Part shown: piece by piece, positions 19,187-29,062 of the stretch
Layout: every line of letters starts with the position of its first letter
Position numbering within the stretch: the first letter of the stretch is position 1
DNA from: Marinomonas shanghaiensis
GTDB taxonomy: Bacteria > Pseudomonadota > Gammaproteobacteria > Pseudomonadales > Marinomonadaceae
Reading direction: 5' to 3'
NCBI RefSeq assembly: GCF_003259175.1
Contig: NZ_QGOK01000020.1
Span: 1 to 64,000, forward strand
DNA: 64,000 nucleotides
The notes under the pieces: model-generated
What the model was told of the DNA's origin: nothing
Seen by the model: only the letters and a program-made list of their open reading frames with translations
Database searches by the model: none
Translations under genes and position numbers: made by a program

Positions 19187-20197
19187 TTAAAAAGGAATCG
19201 CAGAGACTGAAGCACGAACCACTAGGTTTGGCTCCAACATAATCATCTTACCTTCTTGACGTGGATTCTCAATCCGCTCGATCATGGTACTAATCGCCAA
19301 CTCAGCTAATCGTTCTTTGGGCTGATTGATGGTGGTCAGAGGTGGACTAAAATAAGCAGAATACATGCAGTTATCATATCCAACGACCGACAATTGCTGT
19401 GGAATCTTAATACCTGACAATTGCGCTTCGCTCATGGCGCCCATTGCCATGGCATCGTTACCAATAAACACCGCACTGGGCAAACTTGAACAAGACAACA
19501 ACTGGCGCATACCTAGTTTGCCCCCTTCGAACTCGAAGTCAGACTCAATCACCCAATCATCTTGGATGGCTAAATTGGCTTGCGCCATGGCTTCAAGAAA
19601 GCCTTCTAAACGCTGTTTGGCCGGAAGTTTTGTTAATGGACCGCCAATGTAAGCGATGCGCTTATGGCCCTGTTCAACCAAATGCTGAATCGCTAAATGC
19701 GCCCCTTTCACGGAGTTATCTTGAATACGATCAACATAATCGTCAGAAGGTCCCCAGTCCATCACCACCATGGGCAAATTGCGCTGACCGATCAAGGAGC
19801 TAAACAGCGAATCATCATAGGCAGAACACATGACCAAAATGCCATCGACGCGTTTTTGCGTTAACATTCGCAGATAAGAATTGGTTTTTTCGAGCTCACC
19901 ATCGGTATTGCACAGCACAAGATTGTAACCCTCTCGGTAACAGCACTTCTCAACTTCGTTGACCAATTCAGCGAAAAAGGGATTCAATGTAGTCGTCACC
20001 AACATGCCAAGGCTTTTGGTATTTTTGACCTTCAAGCTGCGTGCAACGGCACTGGGCGCATAATTGAGCGCTTCAGCGGCTTGAAAAACTCGTTCTTGTG
20101 TGGCTTTGGCGACAAAGCGCGTTTTATTCAAAACATGAGAGACGGTGGTTGTCGATACACCCGCCCGTAATGCAACATCTTTGATGGTCGCAGACAA
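19187..20197 (-). CDS. LacI family transcriptional regulator (RbsR-like)
   Basis: A 336-residue repressor. The N-terminal helix-turn-helix and hinge are clear: ATIKDVALRAGVSTTTVSHVLNKTR (about 3-27) and LNYAPSAVARSLK. A type I periplasmic-binding-like effector domain follows (about 60-330). The start is a TTG at 20197 with a strong GGGGAG 7 bases upstream. It lies immediately upstream of, and in the same direction as, the ribose-type operon, so it is the likely owner of the palindrome at 18851-18882. The effector sugar is not known. Confidence 0.92.
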   Translation of the reverse strand: MSATIKDVALRAGVSTTTVSHVLNKTRFVAKATQERVFQAAEALNYAPSAVARSLKVKNTKSLGMLVTTTLNPFFAELVNEVEKCCYREGYNLVLCNTDGELEKTNSYLRMLTQKRVDGILVMCSAYDDSLFSSLIGQRNLPMVVMDWGPSDDYVDRIQDNSVKGAHLAIQHLVEQGHKRIAYIGGPLTKLPAKQRLEGFLEAMAQANLAIQDDWVIESDFEFEGGKLGMRQLLSCSSLPSAVFIGNDAMAMGAMSEAQLSGIKIPQQLSVVGYDNCMYSAYFSPPLTTINQPKERLAELAISTMIERIENPRQEGKMIMLEPNLVVRASVSAIPF

Positions 20198-20343
20198 ACT
20201 TATACTCCCCTTTTATAAACCGTCATAACCAGAGTCAGAGTCCATCAAATTTTCTAAATAAAAGCAAACAGATCAATCGCTTATCTTTAGCTTTTATTTA
20301 GAAAACAATCACTCAGCATCCAATCGCTTTTCAGGAAGTATAC

Positions 20344-20359
20344 TTAACGACGTCGTTAA
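20344..20359. promoter_or_regulatory. Palindromic site in the xylR-lacI gap
   Basis: TTAACGACGTCGTTAA is a perfect 16-bp palindrome with a central CG, the form of LacI-family operators. It lies 147 bases before the TTG start of the LacI-type gene, so it may mediate autoregulation, though the sequence differs from the larger palindrome at 18851. Confidence 0.4.
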
Positions 20360-20390
20360 AATGCATCAAGAGTTTTTCTAAATGCGCAAA

Positions 20391-21578
20391 TCACTGTTTA
20401 TTTTCTTTGCCCAACCGCGATGACACACGATATTCCCCAGGCGTCATCCCTAAATTTTTACGAGACACAGTGTACATGTATTGCACGGAAGGATAACCAC
20501 AGGTTCGGGCAATTTCATCAAAAGGTAAATCGGTCGACGTAATCAGCTCACAGGCGCGATAAAACTTAGTCATGTGCAGTTGTTCGTGCATTGAACAGCC
20601 AATTTCGTCGATAAAGCGGGTTTCTAGATTCGTTCTTGAAATACCTATGTAGTCCACGACTTGCGCGACTTTCACACCACGACAGGCATTGTGGCGAATA
20701 AAATGCATGGCTTGAATGACATAAGGATCATGCAAAGCTCGATAGTCTGAAGACTGTCTTTCCGCAACACCAATTGGATCGACCACCACCAGCGAATTGT
20801 CCACAGGATAACCGAGCAACATACGATGCAGCATTTTAGCGGCTTCATAACCCATTTGCTTACTGCCCTGCTCTACAGAAGACAAGGCAGTACGGTTTAA
20901 ATACCGGGCCATGTTTTCGTTATCGATCCCAACAATCGCTACTTGCTCTGGCACCAAGATATTCAAGTGATCACAAACTTGTAATAAATGCCGTGCACGG
21001 GAATCGGTGACAGCGATAATGCCGATGGGTTTGGGGAGATTGTTTAGCCAATTTTCTAATGCATGCTGGGCTGTTTCCCAAATTTCCGCCGAGGTGCAAA
21101 AACCTTGGTGCACATGAGGTTCAAAGCCATCGGAACGAACTTGCTCGACAAAGGCGTATTCGCGCTCACTTGCCCAGCGACTGTAATCCGTACTGGGCAC
21201 ACCGTAAAAAGCAAACTGCGGCAAGCCCTTACGCTTCAAATGTTGATACGCACAGCGCACTAATGCCGCGTTGTCCGTCGCTACATAAGGTAAACGAGGA
21301 TAATCTTTTTTATGATGATAAGAGCCGCCAACCGACACGGTAGGAATCTCGGTTTCTTTTAGTATTTCTTCCACTTCAGGGTTATCAAAATCGGCAATAA
21401 TGCCGTCCCCTTTCCAATGTTTTAGCGCATCAAGCCGAGAACGAAAATCGTCTTCAAAATACACATCCCAATCGCATTGCGCGGCTTGTAAATATTCGCC
21501 TATTCCTTCAATCACTTGCCGATCGTAGACCTTATTAGCGTTGAACACGAGATTAAGTCGGTAGCGTTTTTCAAACAT
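20391..21578 (-). CDS. xylR: Xylose operon regulator XylR (AraC family)
   Basis: A 395-residue activator with a periplasmic-binding-like N-terminal sensor (about 5-270) and a C-terminal pair of AraC-type helix-turn-helix motifs (about 285-385), ending in the signature region YPSVQYMYTVSRKNLGMTPGEYR. This arrangement, a LacI-like sensor on an AraC DNA-binding domain, is specific to XylR. It would bind D-xylose and activate xylA and xylFGHB. It follows the xylB end by 127 bases with its own start; the RBS is weak. Confidence 0.94.
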   Translation of the reverse strand: MFEKRYRLNLVFNANKVYDRQVIEGIGEYLQAAQCDWDVYFEDDFRSRLDALKHWKGDGIIADFDNPEVEEILKETEIPTVSVGGSYHHKKDYPRLPYVATDNAALVRCAYQHLKRKGLPQFAFYGVPSTDYSRWASEREYAFVEQVRSDGFEPHVHQGFCTSAEIWETAQHALENWLNNLPKPIGIIAVTDSRARHLLQVCDHLNILVPEQVAIVGIDNENMARYLNRTALSSVEQGSKQMGYEAAKMLHRMLLGYPVDNSLVVVDPIGVAERQSSDYRALHDPYVIQAMHFIRHNACRGVKVAQVVDYIGISRTNLETRFIDEIGCSMHEQLHMTKFYRACELITSTDLPFDEIARTCGYPSVQYMYTVSRKNLGMTPGEYRVSSRLGKENKQ

Positions 21579-21705
21579 ACAAAAGCGTCTCTAATTTTTA
21601 TTATTACCCCATCATACCCTTGTCGTCTTTATCTGCACTAGGCATAACAAAAATCAGAAACAACTTTGAAAAAATCGTAACACCTACTTACTTAATCCGT
21701 AAGGG

Positions 21706-23154
21706 TTACCGCCCTTTTACTCTTTGATATAAGTCCTGAAAACGCTCGCGCTTTTCAATGTATCGAGCGGCGTTTGTCTGATTTGGAAAATATCGCTTAA
21801 TAAGCTCGGGCTTGCTACAAATAGTCTTTAAGGCCCCAGGACCTTGATCACCAATCGCTGCCAAGCGGGCCGCACCCAACGCTGGCCCCACGTCGCCCCC
21901 TGCGCGATAATCCATCGGCACGTTAAATACATCCGCCAACATTTGTAACCAAAAAGCACTTTTTGCACCGCCGCCAATCACATCAATACTGTCACTGATA
22001 TTTTGCGCAGAACGTACGGCGTCTATCCCATCTAATAGAGCAAAGGTCACGCCTTCAAGCACAGCCTGAACCAGATCTGCGGCGCAAGTTTCATGGGTCA
22101 TGCCCCAAAAAACACCTTTTGCATTAGGGTCATTGTGTGGCGTTCTTTCGCCACTTAGATACGGCAAAAAGAGAAGGCTATTATCCTGATCTATCCGATT
22201 CTCCGCCGCTAATAACGCTGCTTCCACACTGCTAAACTGCGCTAATTTGGTTACCCAATCAATGCAGCTTGCCGCACTTAACATTACCGACATAGTATGC
22301 CAAGTATTAGGGATCGCGTGGCCAAAGCTGTGCAATGCCATAGCAGGATTGGCGGTAAAACCATCACTTACCGCAAAAATCACTCCAGATGTACCCAGCG
22401 ATAACATGGTTTGCTCTGGCGAAATAATTCCCATACCCACAGCACCTGCCGCGTTATCGCCACCACCCGCCACCACAGGAACAATCGGCATAGACCAGCG
22501 TTTCGCTAAATCGTCATAAATCACGCCGGTGATTTGAGTTCCCTCAAACACACTAGGCATTTGCTCGGCCGTTAGTCCTGTGGCACTCAACATGGTGTCA
22601 CTCCAAGCACGTTGTTCCATGTTTAGCCAAAGGGTGCCCGAGGCGTCAGACACATCCGTAGCAAACTCGCCTGTCATGCGAAAACGCAAGTAATCTTTCG
22701 GTAACAACACCCTGTCTATTTGGCTAAAAATCTCTGGTTCGTGTTGTTTTACCCAAAGCAACTTAGGCGCGGTAAAACCCGGCATCACCAAATTCCCCGT
22801 GATCGCCTGCACTTCAGGGCAGCGTCTTTGCAACAGCAAACATTCTTCATGAGAGCGTCCGTCATTCCACAAAATTGCTGGTCTTAACACCTCGCCTTTT
22901 TTATCTAATAGCGTCGCGCCGTGCATCTGACCCGACAACCCAATGGCCTTTACATTCTGCAGATTGTTCTCTCTCGACAGTTGTAACATGGCCAAATCCG
23001 TCGCTTGCCACCAGTCTTCTGGGTTCTGCTCGGACCACAGATCAAACGGCCGAGACACGGATAAAGGCGATGAACAACTGGCTATTACATGGCCTTCTTC
23101 TGCCATTAAAATCACTTTGACACCTGAGGTGCCGAGGTCGATACCTATATACAT
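21706..23154 (-). CDS. xylB: Xylulokinase
   Basis: It phosphorylates D-xylulose to xylulose 5-phosphate for the pentose phosphate pathway. The FGGY kinase fold is evident: MYIGIDLGTSGVKVIL at the N-terminus, GLSGQMHGATLLD (about 78-90), the catalytic Asp in WNDGRS, VAGGGDNAAGAVGMG, and the C-terminal VIGGGAKSAFWLQMLADVFNVPM. The start at 23154 has AAGGA at a normal distance; the track start 30 bases upstream lacks one. The gene ends the xylFGHB operon. Confidence 0.95.
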   Translation of the reverse strand: MYIGIDLGTSGVKVILMAEEGHVIASCSSPLSVSRPFDLWSEQNPEDWWQATDLAMLQLSRENNLQNVKAIGLSGQMHGATLLDKKGEVLRPAILWNDGRSHEECLLLQRRCPEVQAITGNLVMPGFTAPKLLWVKQHEPEIFSQIDRVLLPKDYLRFRMTGEFATDVSDASGTLWLNMEQRAWSDTMLSATGLTAEQMPSVFEGTQITGVIYDDLAKRWSMPIVPVVAGGGDNAAGAVGMGIISPEQTMLSLGTSGVIFAVSDGFTANPAMALHSFGHAIPNTWHTMSVMLSAASCIDWVTKLAQFSSVEAALLAAENRIDQDNSLLFLPYLSGERTPHNDPNAKGVFWGMTHETCAADLVQAVLEGVTFALLDGIDAVRSAQNISDSIDVIGGGAKSAFWLQMLADVFNVPMDYRAGGDVGPALGAARLAAIGDQGPGALKTICSKPELIKRYFPNQTNAARYIEKRERFQDLYQRVKGR

Positions 23155-23215
23155 AAAATTGTCCTTTATTTTGTTAATCGTCACCCTCGTTCATGAGCTT
23201 GTCGCTAAATGACCT

Positions 23216-24346
23216 TTACTGCGCTTTCTTGGTTTTCACATCCAACCATACGGCGAGCAAAAGAATCATACCTTTGACGATCAACTGCCAAAAAGTCGGC
23301 ACATCCAACATGCTCATGCCATTGTCTAGACTCGCCATAATCAACGCCCCCATGATGGCACCAAATACAGCGCCCACACCGCCAGCCAAGCTGGCCCCAC
23401 CAATCACACAGGCGGCAATAGCATCCAGCTCCGCCATATTACCAGCCGCAGGTGAGCCTGCGCCTAATCGAGAGGTAAGAATCAAAGCCGCCACGGCCAC
23501 CATCATGCCGTTAAAACCAAACACCATCATTTTGGTTCGCTCAACGTTCACACCAGACATGCGAGTCGCTTCAATATTGCCCCCAATCGCGTAAAGTCGA
23601 CGTCCAAAAGCCGTTCGCTTCGCAACATAACTGGCCATTAGAATCAATCCTCCTAAAATGAAAATAGGGGTTGGGATACCGCGATAGCTTTCCAAAATAA
23701 ACAACAGTCCTAACAGTACAAGTACCGCTACCAAGGCCTTGGAGTATTCAAACTTTGCGCCTTGGTTTTGGACGCCATGGTGTTTTCTGGCCTTGCGTCG
23801 TGCATAAACCTTTGCCACCAAACCAAGGCACAACAAGCCCACCACGCTCATCCCCCAACCAGAGGGTATATAACTTTGACCAATCACCGCCAATGAGCCA
23901 GACGTTGGCGCCACCGTCGCACCGTCGGTTAATCCAACCAAAATGCCACGAAATGCCAACATACCGGCCAAGGTAACAATAAAGGACGGTACTCGTTGAT
24001 ACGCTACCCACCAACCGTTGAATAAACCAAGAGCCAACCCAGCGGCAATCGTTACCAATACGGTCAATAAAATAGGAAAGTTAAACCAAACATCCAAAAT
24101 CGCGGCAATCCCGCCTAATAAGCCCATCATAGAGCCCACTGACAAATCAATTTCTGCACTGATAATGACAAACACCATGCCAATAGCGAGCACCCCCACA
24201 ATGGCCGTTTGACGAATTAAATTTGAAATATTCCGTGGTGAAATAAACGCACCATCGGTCGCAATGGAAAAGAAGACCACAATCAGCAGCATAGCCGCCA
24301 ACATGGCAAATAATTGTAATTGACTGGTTTTTATTGTTTTAAACAT
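23216..24346 (-). CDS. xylH: D-xylose ABC transporter permease
   Basis: A 376-residue CUT2 permease with about ten membrane segments, longer than RbsC, as is usual for XylH. The family motifs [17 protein letters not shown] (about 56-72) and [19 protein letters not shown] are present. A central hydrophilic stretch rich in Arg and Lys (about 178-205) separates the two halves. It overlaps the end of xylG by 8 bases. Confidence 0.95.
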   Translation of the reverse strand: MFKTIKTSQLQLFAMLAAMLLIVVFFSIATDGAFISPRNISNLIRQTAIVGVLAIGMVFVIISAEIDLSVGSMMGLLGGIAAILDVWFNFPILLTVLVTIAAGLALGLFNGWWVAYQRVPSFIVTLAGMLAFRGILVGLTDGATVAPTSGSLAVIGQSYIPSGWGMSVVGLLCLGLVAKVYARRKARKHHGVQNQGAKFEYSKALVAVLVLLGLLFILESYRGIPTPIFILGGLILMASYVAKRTAFGRRLYAIGGNIEATRMSGVNVERTKMMVFGFNGMMVAVAALILTSRLGAGSPAAGNMAELDAIAACVIGGASLAGGVGAVFGAIMGALIMASLDNGMSMLDVPTFWQLIVKGMILLLAVWLDVKTKKAQ

Positions 24347-25868
24347 TTGCTACACCTTCTTTGATCGCGCAATTCATAATCATTTCTTGGGTCAGACCCT
24401 GATGATCAAATTGTCCTTTTAAACGCCCTTCATGCATAACCAACACACGGTCACTGATACCAATCACTTCGGACAACTCGGACGACACCATAATGATCGA
24501 CATCCCTTGTTTCACGAGGGTAAACATCAATTTATAGATCTCGTATTTCGCCCCCACATCAATGCCTCGAGTTGGCTCGTCTAAAATCAAAATTTTTGGA
24601 TGAGTTAACAGACATTTGGCAATGATGGCTTTTTGTTGGTTGCCGCCACTGAGGTTCTTAATCGATAAATCTGCCGACGCAGTTTTGACTTTTAACTGCG
24701 CAATATAGTCGTCAATATCATGATTTTCTTTGTCTTCATTAACACCACCAAGCCAAGAAGAATATTGATCTAGTACTGACAAGGTAATATTCCGACCAAC
24801 GCTCATAATGGGCACAATTCCATGACGTTTGCGGTCTTCTGGCACCATAGCAATGCCCACTTCCAGTGCAGCACGCTGAGAACGAATCGTCACCATTTGC
24901 CCCTCTAACTCAACCTCGGCCTGGTACTCACCATCGTAAGATCCATATAAACACTGCATTAATTCGGTACGGCCAGAACCAATTAACCCGGCTATCCCGA
25001 GAATTTCTCCATGACGTAATTCGAAACTAACGTCTTCAACCTGAGCTCGATTCGCACCCGATTGTTTGGCCGTAGCATGTTTAACACGCAACACCACATC
25101 GCCAATATCATGCTCTTCTCGTGGGAATAACTCGTCTAATTCGCGCCCAACCATCATGCTAATAATGTCATTTTGCGTCAGTTGTGCCGCTGATTTAGTA
25201 GCAATATGATCCCCATCACGAATCACAGTGACCCAATCCGACAGAGCCAACACTTCATCCAATTTGTGTGAAATATAAACACAGGCAATATCTTGCTGTT
25301 TTAGCTCACTGACAATATTCAATAAGATATCGATCTCTGTGGTAGTCAAAGAGGAGGTTGGCTCATCTAAAATCAGCAGTTTAACGTTCTTATTCAACGC
25401 CTTGGCAATTTCAACCAGTTGTTGCTGACCCACCCCCAATTCACCGACAGGCGTATCAGGTAATACATTGAGCTTCACCCGAGCAAGCAACTCGGTTGTG
25501 CGACGATGCATTGCTTCGTCATTGAGCCGCGCAAAAGAGCCAAGCTCATTGCCCAAAAAAATATTTTCCATGACAGATAACTCTTTCACCAACGCCAATT
25601 CCTGATGAATAATCACAATACCGAGCGCTTCGGTGTCTCGAATGGTCGATGCTTTAACGAGATTGCCCGCAAAAAAAATTTCACCTTCATAGGAGCCGTA
25701 AGGCCACACGCCACTCAGCACCTTCATCAGGGTGGATTTGCCAGAACCATTTTCACCACAAATAGACAAGACTTCGCCAGCATCCAGTTGAATACTGACA
25801 CCGTTTAAAGCTCGAACACCCGAAAAGCTTTTAACAATCCCACGCATATCCAATAGTGGTTGCGTCAT
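24339..25868 (-). CDS. xylG: D-xylose ABC transporter ATPase
   Basis: A two-domain CUT2 ATPase of about 509 residues. Walker A is GENGSGKST (about 38-46), the first Walker B region is [11 protein letters not shown], and the second half has [16 protein letters not shown] and [14 protein letters not shown]. The start is 25868, which has AAGGGG at a proper distance. It lies between xylF, with a hairpin in the gap, and xylH. Confidence 0.95.
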   Translation of the reverse strand: MTQPLLDMRGIVKSFSGVRALNGVSIQLDAGEVLSICGENGSGKSTLMKVLSGVWPYGSYEGEIFFAGNLVKASTIRDTEALGIVIIHQELALVKELSVMENIFLGNELGSFARLNDEAMHRRTTELLARVKLNVLPDTPVGELGVGQQQLVEIAKALNKNVKLLILDEPTSSLTTTEIDILLNIVSELKQQDIACVYISHKLDEVLALSDWVTVIRDGDHIATKSAAQLTQNDIISMMVGRELDELFPREEHDIGDVVLRVKHATAKQSGANRAQVEDVSFELRHGEILGIAGLIGSGRTELMQCLYGSYDGEYQAEVELEGQMVTIRSQRAALEVGIAMVPEDRKRHGIVPIMSVGRNITLSVLDQYSSWLGGVNEDKENHDIDDYIAQLKVKTASADLSIKNLSGGNQQKAIIAKCLLTHPKILILDEPTRGIDVGAKYEIYKLMFTLVKQGMSIIMVSSELSEVIGISDRVLVMHEGRLKGQFDHQGLTQEMIMNCAIKEGVANV

Positions 25869-25912
25869 GTTGATACCCCTTGTTACATCTTTTTTTACAC
25901 ACAAAACAGCCG

Positions 25913-25940
25913 TAAATGGCGCTCAAAGGAGCGCCATTTA
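25913..25940 (-). other. Intercistronic hairpin between xylF and xylG
   Basis: TAAATGGCGCTC (25913-25924) and GAGCGCCATTTA (25929-25940) form a 12-bp perfect stem with a 4-nt loop, just after the xylF stop. It lacks a U-run. It probably stabilises the xylF message or partially attenuates xylGHB. Confidence 0.75.
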
Positions 25941-25948
25941 TAAAAAAG

Positions 25949-26950
25949 TTAAGGGTTATAAACATCGTTACGAGAATGGAAACCATCGGCAATTACGGTG
26001 GCATCTAGGTTATCTTTGGTGACAGCAATAGGAGCAAGTAATACGGCAGCAACGTCTTTTGTACCGTTATTCACTTTCCCATTAGACTGAATATTCTCAT
26101 TACGCGCCAACTTTACCGCCATCTCAGCACTGGTTGTCGCGAGCTTAGAAATAGGCTTGTACACTGTCATGGTTTGTGTGCCAGACACAATGCGTCGCAT
26201 AGCGGCTAGATCCGCATCTTGCCCAGAAATGACCACCTTGCCACTCAAGCCTTGTGCCGCCAGCGCTTGGATTGCACCACCAGCCGTTGAATCGTTGGAC
26301 GCGACTACCGCGTCGATTTTATTGGCATTAGCGGTTAAACCGTTTTCCATAATGTTCAACGCGGCTTCAGCAGACCAACCCATGGCCCATTGATCACCCA
26401 CTATGTTGATTTTTTTTGCATCGATTGCAGGCTGCAATACGTTCATCTGGCCTTGACGAAACATCTTCGCGTTATTATCCGTAGGCGAACCGCCCATCAA
26501 GAAATAATTGCCCGTCGGTTTTAGACCCAACAAGGCTTCCGCTTGCATTTCACCCACACGAATATTGTCAAACGATACGTATAAATCGATGTCGGCAAAC
26601 TTAATCAAGCGATCATAGGCTAATACTTTTATGCCTTCCGCCTTGGCTTCAGCTAAAACGTTACCTAAGACTTCACCGTTCTCAGGCACGATCACCAGCA
26701 CATCAACACCACGGGAAATCATATTTTCAATTTGAGAGATCTGCGTGTTTGCATCACCATTGGCAGACTGGGTAAAGACTTCTGCGCCCATAGATTCAGC
26801 GGCCTGAGTGAATAAATCTCGGTCTTTCTGCCAACGCTCTAAACGCAAATCAGACATCAATAAACCGATTTTTTCACCCGCAGCCACTGCAGGGAGAGAC
26901 GTTGCTGCGCAAAGCGTTGCCAGCAAACTCATAGAAACGATTTTTTTCAT
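25949..26950 (-). CDS. xylF: D-xylose-binding periplasmic protein
   Basis: A 333-residue type I binding protein. Signal peptide MKKIVSMSLLATLCAATSLP with cleavage near residue 24 (VAAGEKI). The mature start KIGLLMSDLRLERWQKDRD is diagnostic for XylF, as are YDRLIKFADIDLYVSFDN and VVASNDSTAGGAIQAL. The ATG at 26950 is preceded by AAGGA; the in-frame codon at 26992 is not. It is the first gene of xylFGHB. The upstream region carries GTAAATCGATGGTTTAC (near 27009-27025), an imperfect palindrome of unknown role. Confidence 0.95.
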   Translation of the reverse strand: MKKIVSMSLLATLCAATSLPAVAAGEKIGLLMSDLRLERWQKDRDLFTQAAESMGAEVFTQSANGDANTQISQIENMISRGVDVLVIVPENGEVLGNVLAEAKAEGIKVLAYDRLIKFADIDLYVSFDNIRVGEMQAEALLGLKPTGNYFLMGGSPTDNNAKMFRQGQMNVLQPAIDAKKINIVGDQWAMGWSAEAALNIMENGLTANANKIDAVVASNDSTAGGAIQALAAQGLSGKVVISGQDADLAAMRRIVSGTQTMTVYKPISKLATTSAEMAVKLARNENIQSNGKVNNGTKDVAAVLLAPIAVTKDNLDATVIADGFHSRNDVYNP

Positions 26951-27166
26951 CTTTTCATTCCTTGTTATTTTTATAAAGTGAACGGTCTCCAAATGGAGTA
27001 AGAGGAATGTAAATCGATGGTTTACGAAGCGGTATTACCTTTTTTTGTTTGCGTGTGGCGTTTTTTATAAAAGCCCTTTGGATGAGACAAAACAGAAACG
27101 TATTCGTGAGCGCGCTAGCCATTCCATACTGACGAAACATAATAATGATGTTTTGCTGTCTACTTT

Positions 27167-27616
27167 TCACTCTGTCATTAGCTGTGGACCGGCCCCTTTT
27201 TTGCCTAATTCATCGTATGGATTAAGCAATCGACACCTTTCAAGCGAGAGACATCCGCAACCAATGCAATCTGTCATCATGTCTCTTAACTCCGTGAGCT
27301 GAGTGATTTTCCGATCAAGCTCGCTTTGCCATCTAGAGCCCAGTTGCTCCCAATCTTCAAGGGTGACTCGGGTGCGATTCGACAGCCCTTCCAATTCGAA
27401 TAAAATGTCTTCCAACGAAAAGCCTGTGCGTTGTGCGACCTGAATCAGTGACACAACCCGAATGACGTGCTTTGGATACTGTCTATGGTTGGATTTATTT
27501 CTTTGGCTTTTGATCAACCCCTTTCTTTCGTAGAAATGCAAAGCTGACACAGAGACACCGGTTCTTTCACTCAACACACCCACCGAAATCCATTCAGGCA
27601 CACTCTTTTTTTGCAT
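27167..27616 (-). CDS. soxR: Redox-sensitive transcriptional activator SoxR
   Basis: A 149-residue MerR-family regulator. The N-terminal helix-turn-helix reads SVGVLSERTGVSVSALHFYERKGLI-like (about 11-35). The diagnostic C-terminal [2Fe-2S] motif is CIGCGCLSLERC (about 116-127), spaced C-x2-C-x-C-x5-C. Oxidation of the cluster, for example by redox-cycling drugs, turns the bound protein into an activator. The gene diverges from an MFS pump, with a SoxR box 12 bases upstream of its start, so it should also control itself. No soxS is present, the usual state outside enteric bacteria. Confidence 0.95.
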   Translation of the reverse strand: MQKKSVPEWISVGVLSERTGVSVSALHFYERKGLIKSQRNKSNHRQYPKHVIRVVSLIQVAQRTGFSLEDILFELEGLSNRTRVTLEDWEQLGSRWQSELDRKITQLTELRDMMTDCIGCGCLSLERCRLLNPYDELGKKGAGPQLMTE

Positions 27617-27623
27617 TTGACGC

Positions 27624-27654
27624 TTGACCTCAACTTAAGTTTAGGTTTCAGAAT
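27624..27654 (+). promoter_or_regulatory. SoxR-controlled promoter (SoxR box within a 19-bp spacer)
   Basis: CCTCAACTTAAGTTTAGG at 27628-27645 is an 18-bp near-perfect dyad close to the known SoxR site (CCTCAAGTTAACTTGAGG). It lies between a -35 TTGACC (27624-27629) and a -10-like CAGAAT (27649-27654) separated by 19 bp, the over-long spacing that MerR-type activators need. It points toward the MFS gene. Confidence 0.88.
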
Positions 27655-27748
27655 AGAGACAAATCAAAGTCATCGCAAGCTCAACACCGAACAAACCAGC
27701 AGAGCAAACTTTGAAAAAACACTATTTGCATCTAAAAAGAGAGCTTTA

Positions 27749-28909
27749 ATGAAAATCAATCTATTAGAACCCAGAGTACTTTGTCTACTGCTGATTTCCA
27801 CATTAACCGTCATGTCTAACGCTACCATCGCTCCCGCCTTACCGGGTTTAGCGCACGAATTTTCTGGAGCACCATCTGCTGATCTGCTGGTAAAAATGCT
27901 GTTACCCATTCCCGCTCTTTTTGTGGTCATTTTTGCACCATTGTTAGGATGGACTGCCGATAAATTTGGTCGTAGAAATCAAATTATTATTGCGACTCTG
28001 GTTTTTGCCATCGCCGGTGCCGCTGGGGCTCAGTTGCAAGGGTTAGAAGCCATCATTATCAGTCGGGCGATTTTGGGGATTTGCGTCGCAGGATTGATGA
28101 CCGCCATCACGGCACTGATAACGGATTATTTTTCTGGCCAGCAAAGAAGCCAGTTTATGGGGCTACAGCAAGCCTTCTCGAACATTGGTGGCATTCTCTT
28201 TATTGTCAGCGCAGGGTATTTAGCCAGCATTAACGCCCGCCTGCCCTTTTATATTTATGCGGTGGCCATTCTATTAGCCCCCTTAATATTCCTTTCTATT
28301 CGGGACAAAAAACTAACCAGTCAACAAATGAATCATGAGCACGCAGACACAAATACATCTTGGCAACGGCCTCTTTTCGGCTGCTCATTGCTACTTTTTA
28401 GCCACCTAATCATTTTTTATATATTACCCACACAGATACCGTTTTTTATGGCGGATATTGGCATAACTGATCCAAGTAAATCAGGCTTAGCCATTGCTAT
28501 GGGGACCTTAACGGCGGCAATAACCAGCGTATTCTTTGGCAAGTTGGTCGCTAAAATCCAAAGTTATGGCGTAGCGCTCATAGGCTTTATTGCCATGAGT
28601 GTGGGCATGTTCGTGTTCTCACAGGCCACATCGTTCAGCTTGGTTATTCTAGGTTGCGGCCTAATGGGTGTGTGCATGGGGCTGGTCATGCCGAATTTCA
28701 TGGTAAAAGGCATGGAGCTTGTACCCAGCAATAAACGCGGACTCGCATCCGGTGTGTTAACCAGCAGTATTTTTATCGGACAATTTGCTTCACCTTTTGT
28801 CACTTCCGCTCTTATTTCCAGACTGGGATACAGTGACTTTTATTTGGTTGCGGGCGTTTTTACATTCGTTCTAGCACTGATCAGCGTAACCACTCAGCGC
28901 AATCAGTAG
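27749..28909 (+). CDS. MFS transporter, probable SoxR-regulated efflux pump
   Basis: An inner-membrane protein of about 386 residues with about 12 hydrophobic segments and the MFS loop 2-3 motif GWTADKFGRRNQ (about 65-76). It resembles the drug/arabinose-type efflux MFS. I start at 27749 (MKINLLEP, after AAGAGAG): the longer frame from 27611 would begin upstream of the SoxR promoter and within soxR. SoxR control predicts export of redox-active compounds such as quinones or phenazine-like molecules. No direct evidence of substrate. Confidence 0.88.
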   Translation: MKINLLEPRVLCLLLISTLTVMSNATIAPALPGLAHEFSGAPSADLLVKMLLPIPALFVVIFAPLLGWTADKFGRRNQIIIATLVFAIAGAAGAQLQGLEAIIISRAILGICVAGLMTAITALITDYFSGQQRSQFMGLQQAFSNIGGILFIVSAGYLASINARLPFYIYAVAILLAPLIFLSIRDKKLTSQQMNHEHADTNTSWQRPLFGCSLLLFSHLIIFYILPTQIPFFMADIGITDPSKSGLAIAMGTLTAAITSVFFGKLVAKIQSYGVALIGFIAMSVGMFVFSQATSFSLVILGCGLMGVCMGLVMPNFMVKGMELVPSNKRGLASGVLTSSIFIGQFASPFVTSALISRLGYSDFYLVAGVFTFVLALISVTTQRNQ

Positions 28910-29062
28910 GCTTTCGTGATAATGGGCGAACAAGCATCGCGCAGATAAATGCCATGTGCCCTTGCCGTTCGTCTATAGATGTATCACTATTTAAAACAGA
29001 CTCATTTAAAAAAACACCCTCGCCTTGTAACAACGTTTTCGCGTAAGGACAAAACGCTATCC

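Noticed and set aside
27611..27748. N-terminal 46-residue extension of the MFS transporter
   Set aside because: The start would lie inside soxR and upstream of the SoxR promoter; the ATG at 27749 has an RBS and gives a normal MFS N-terminus.
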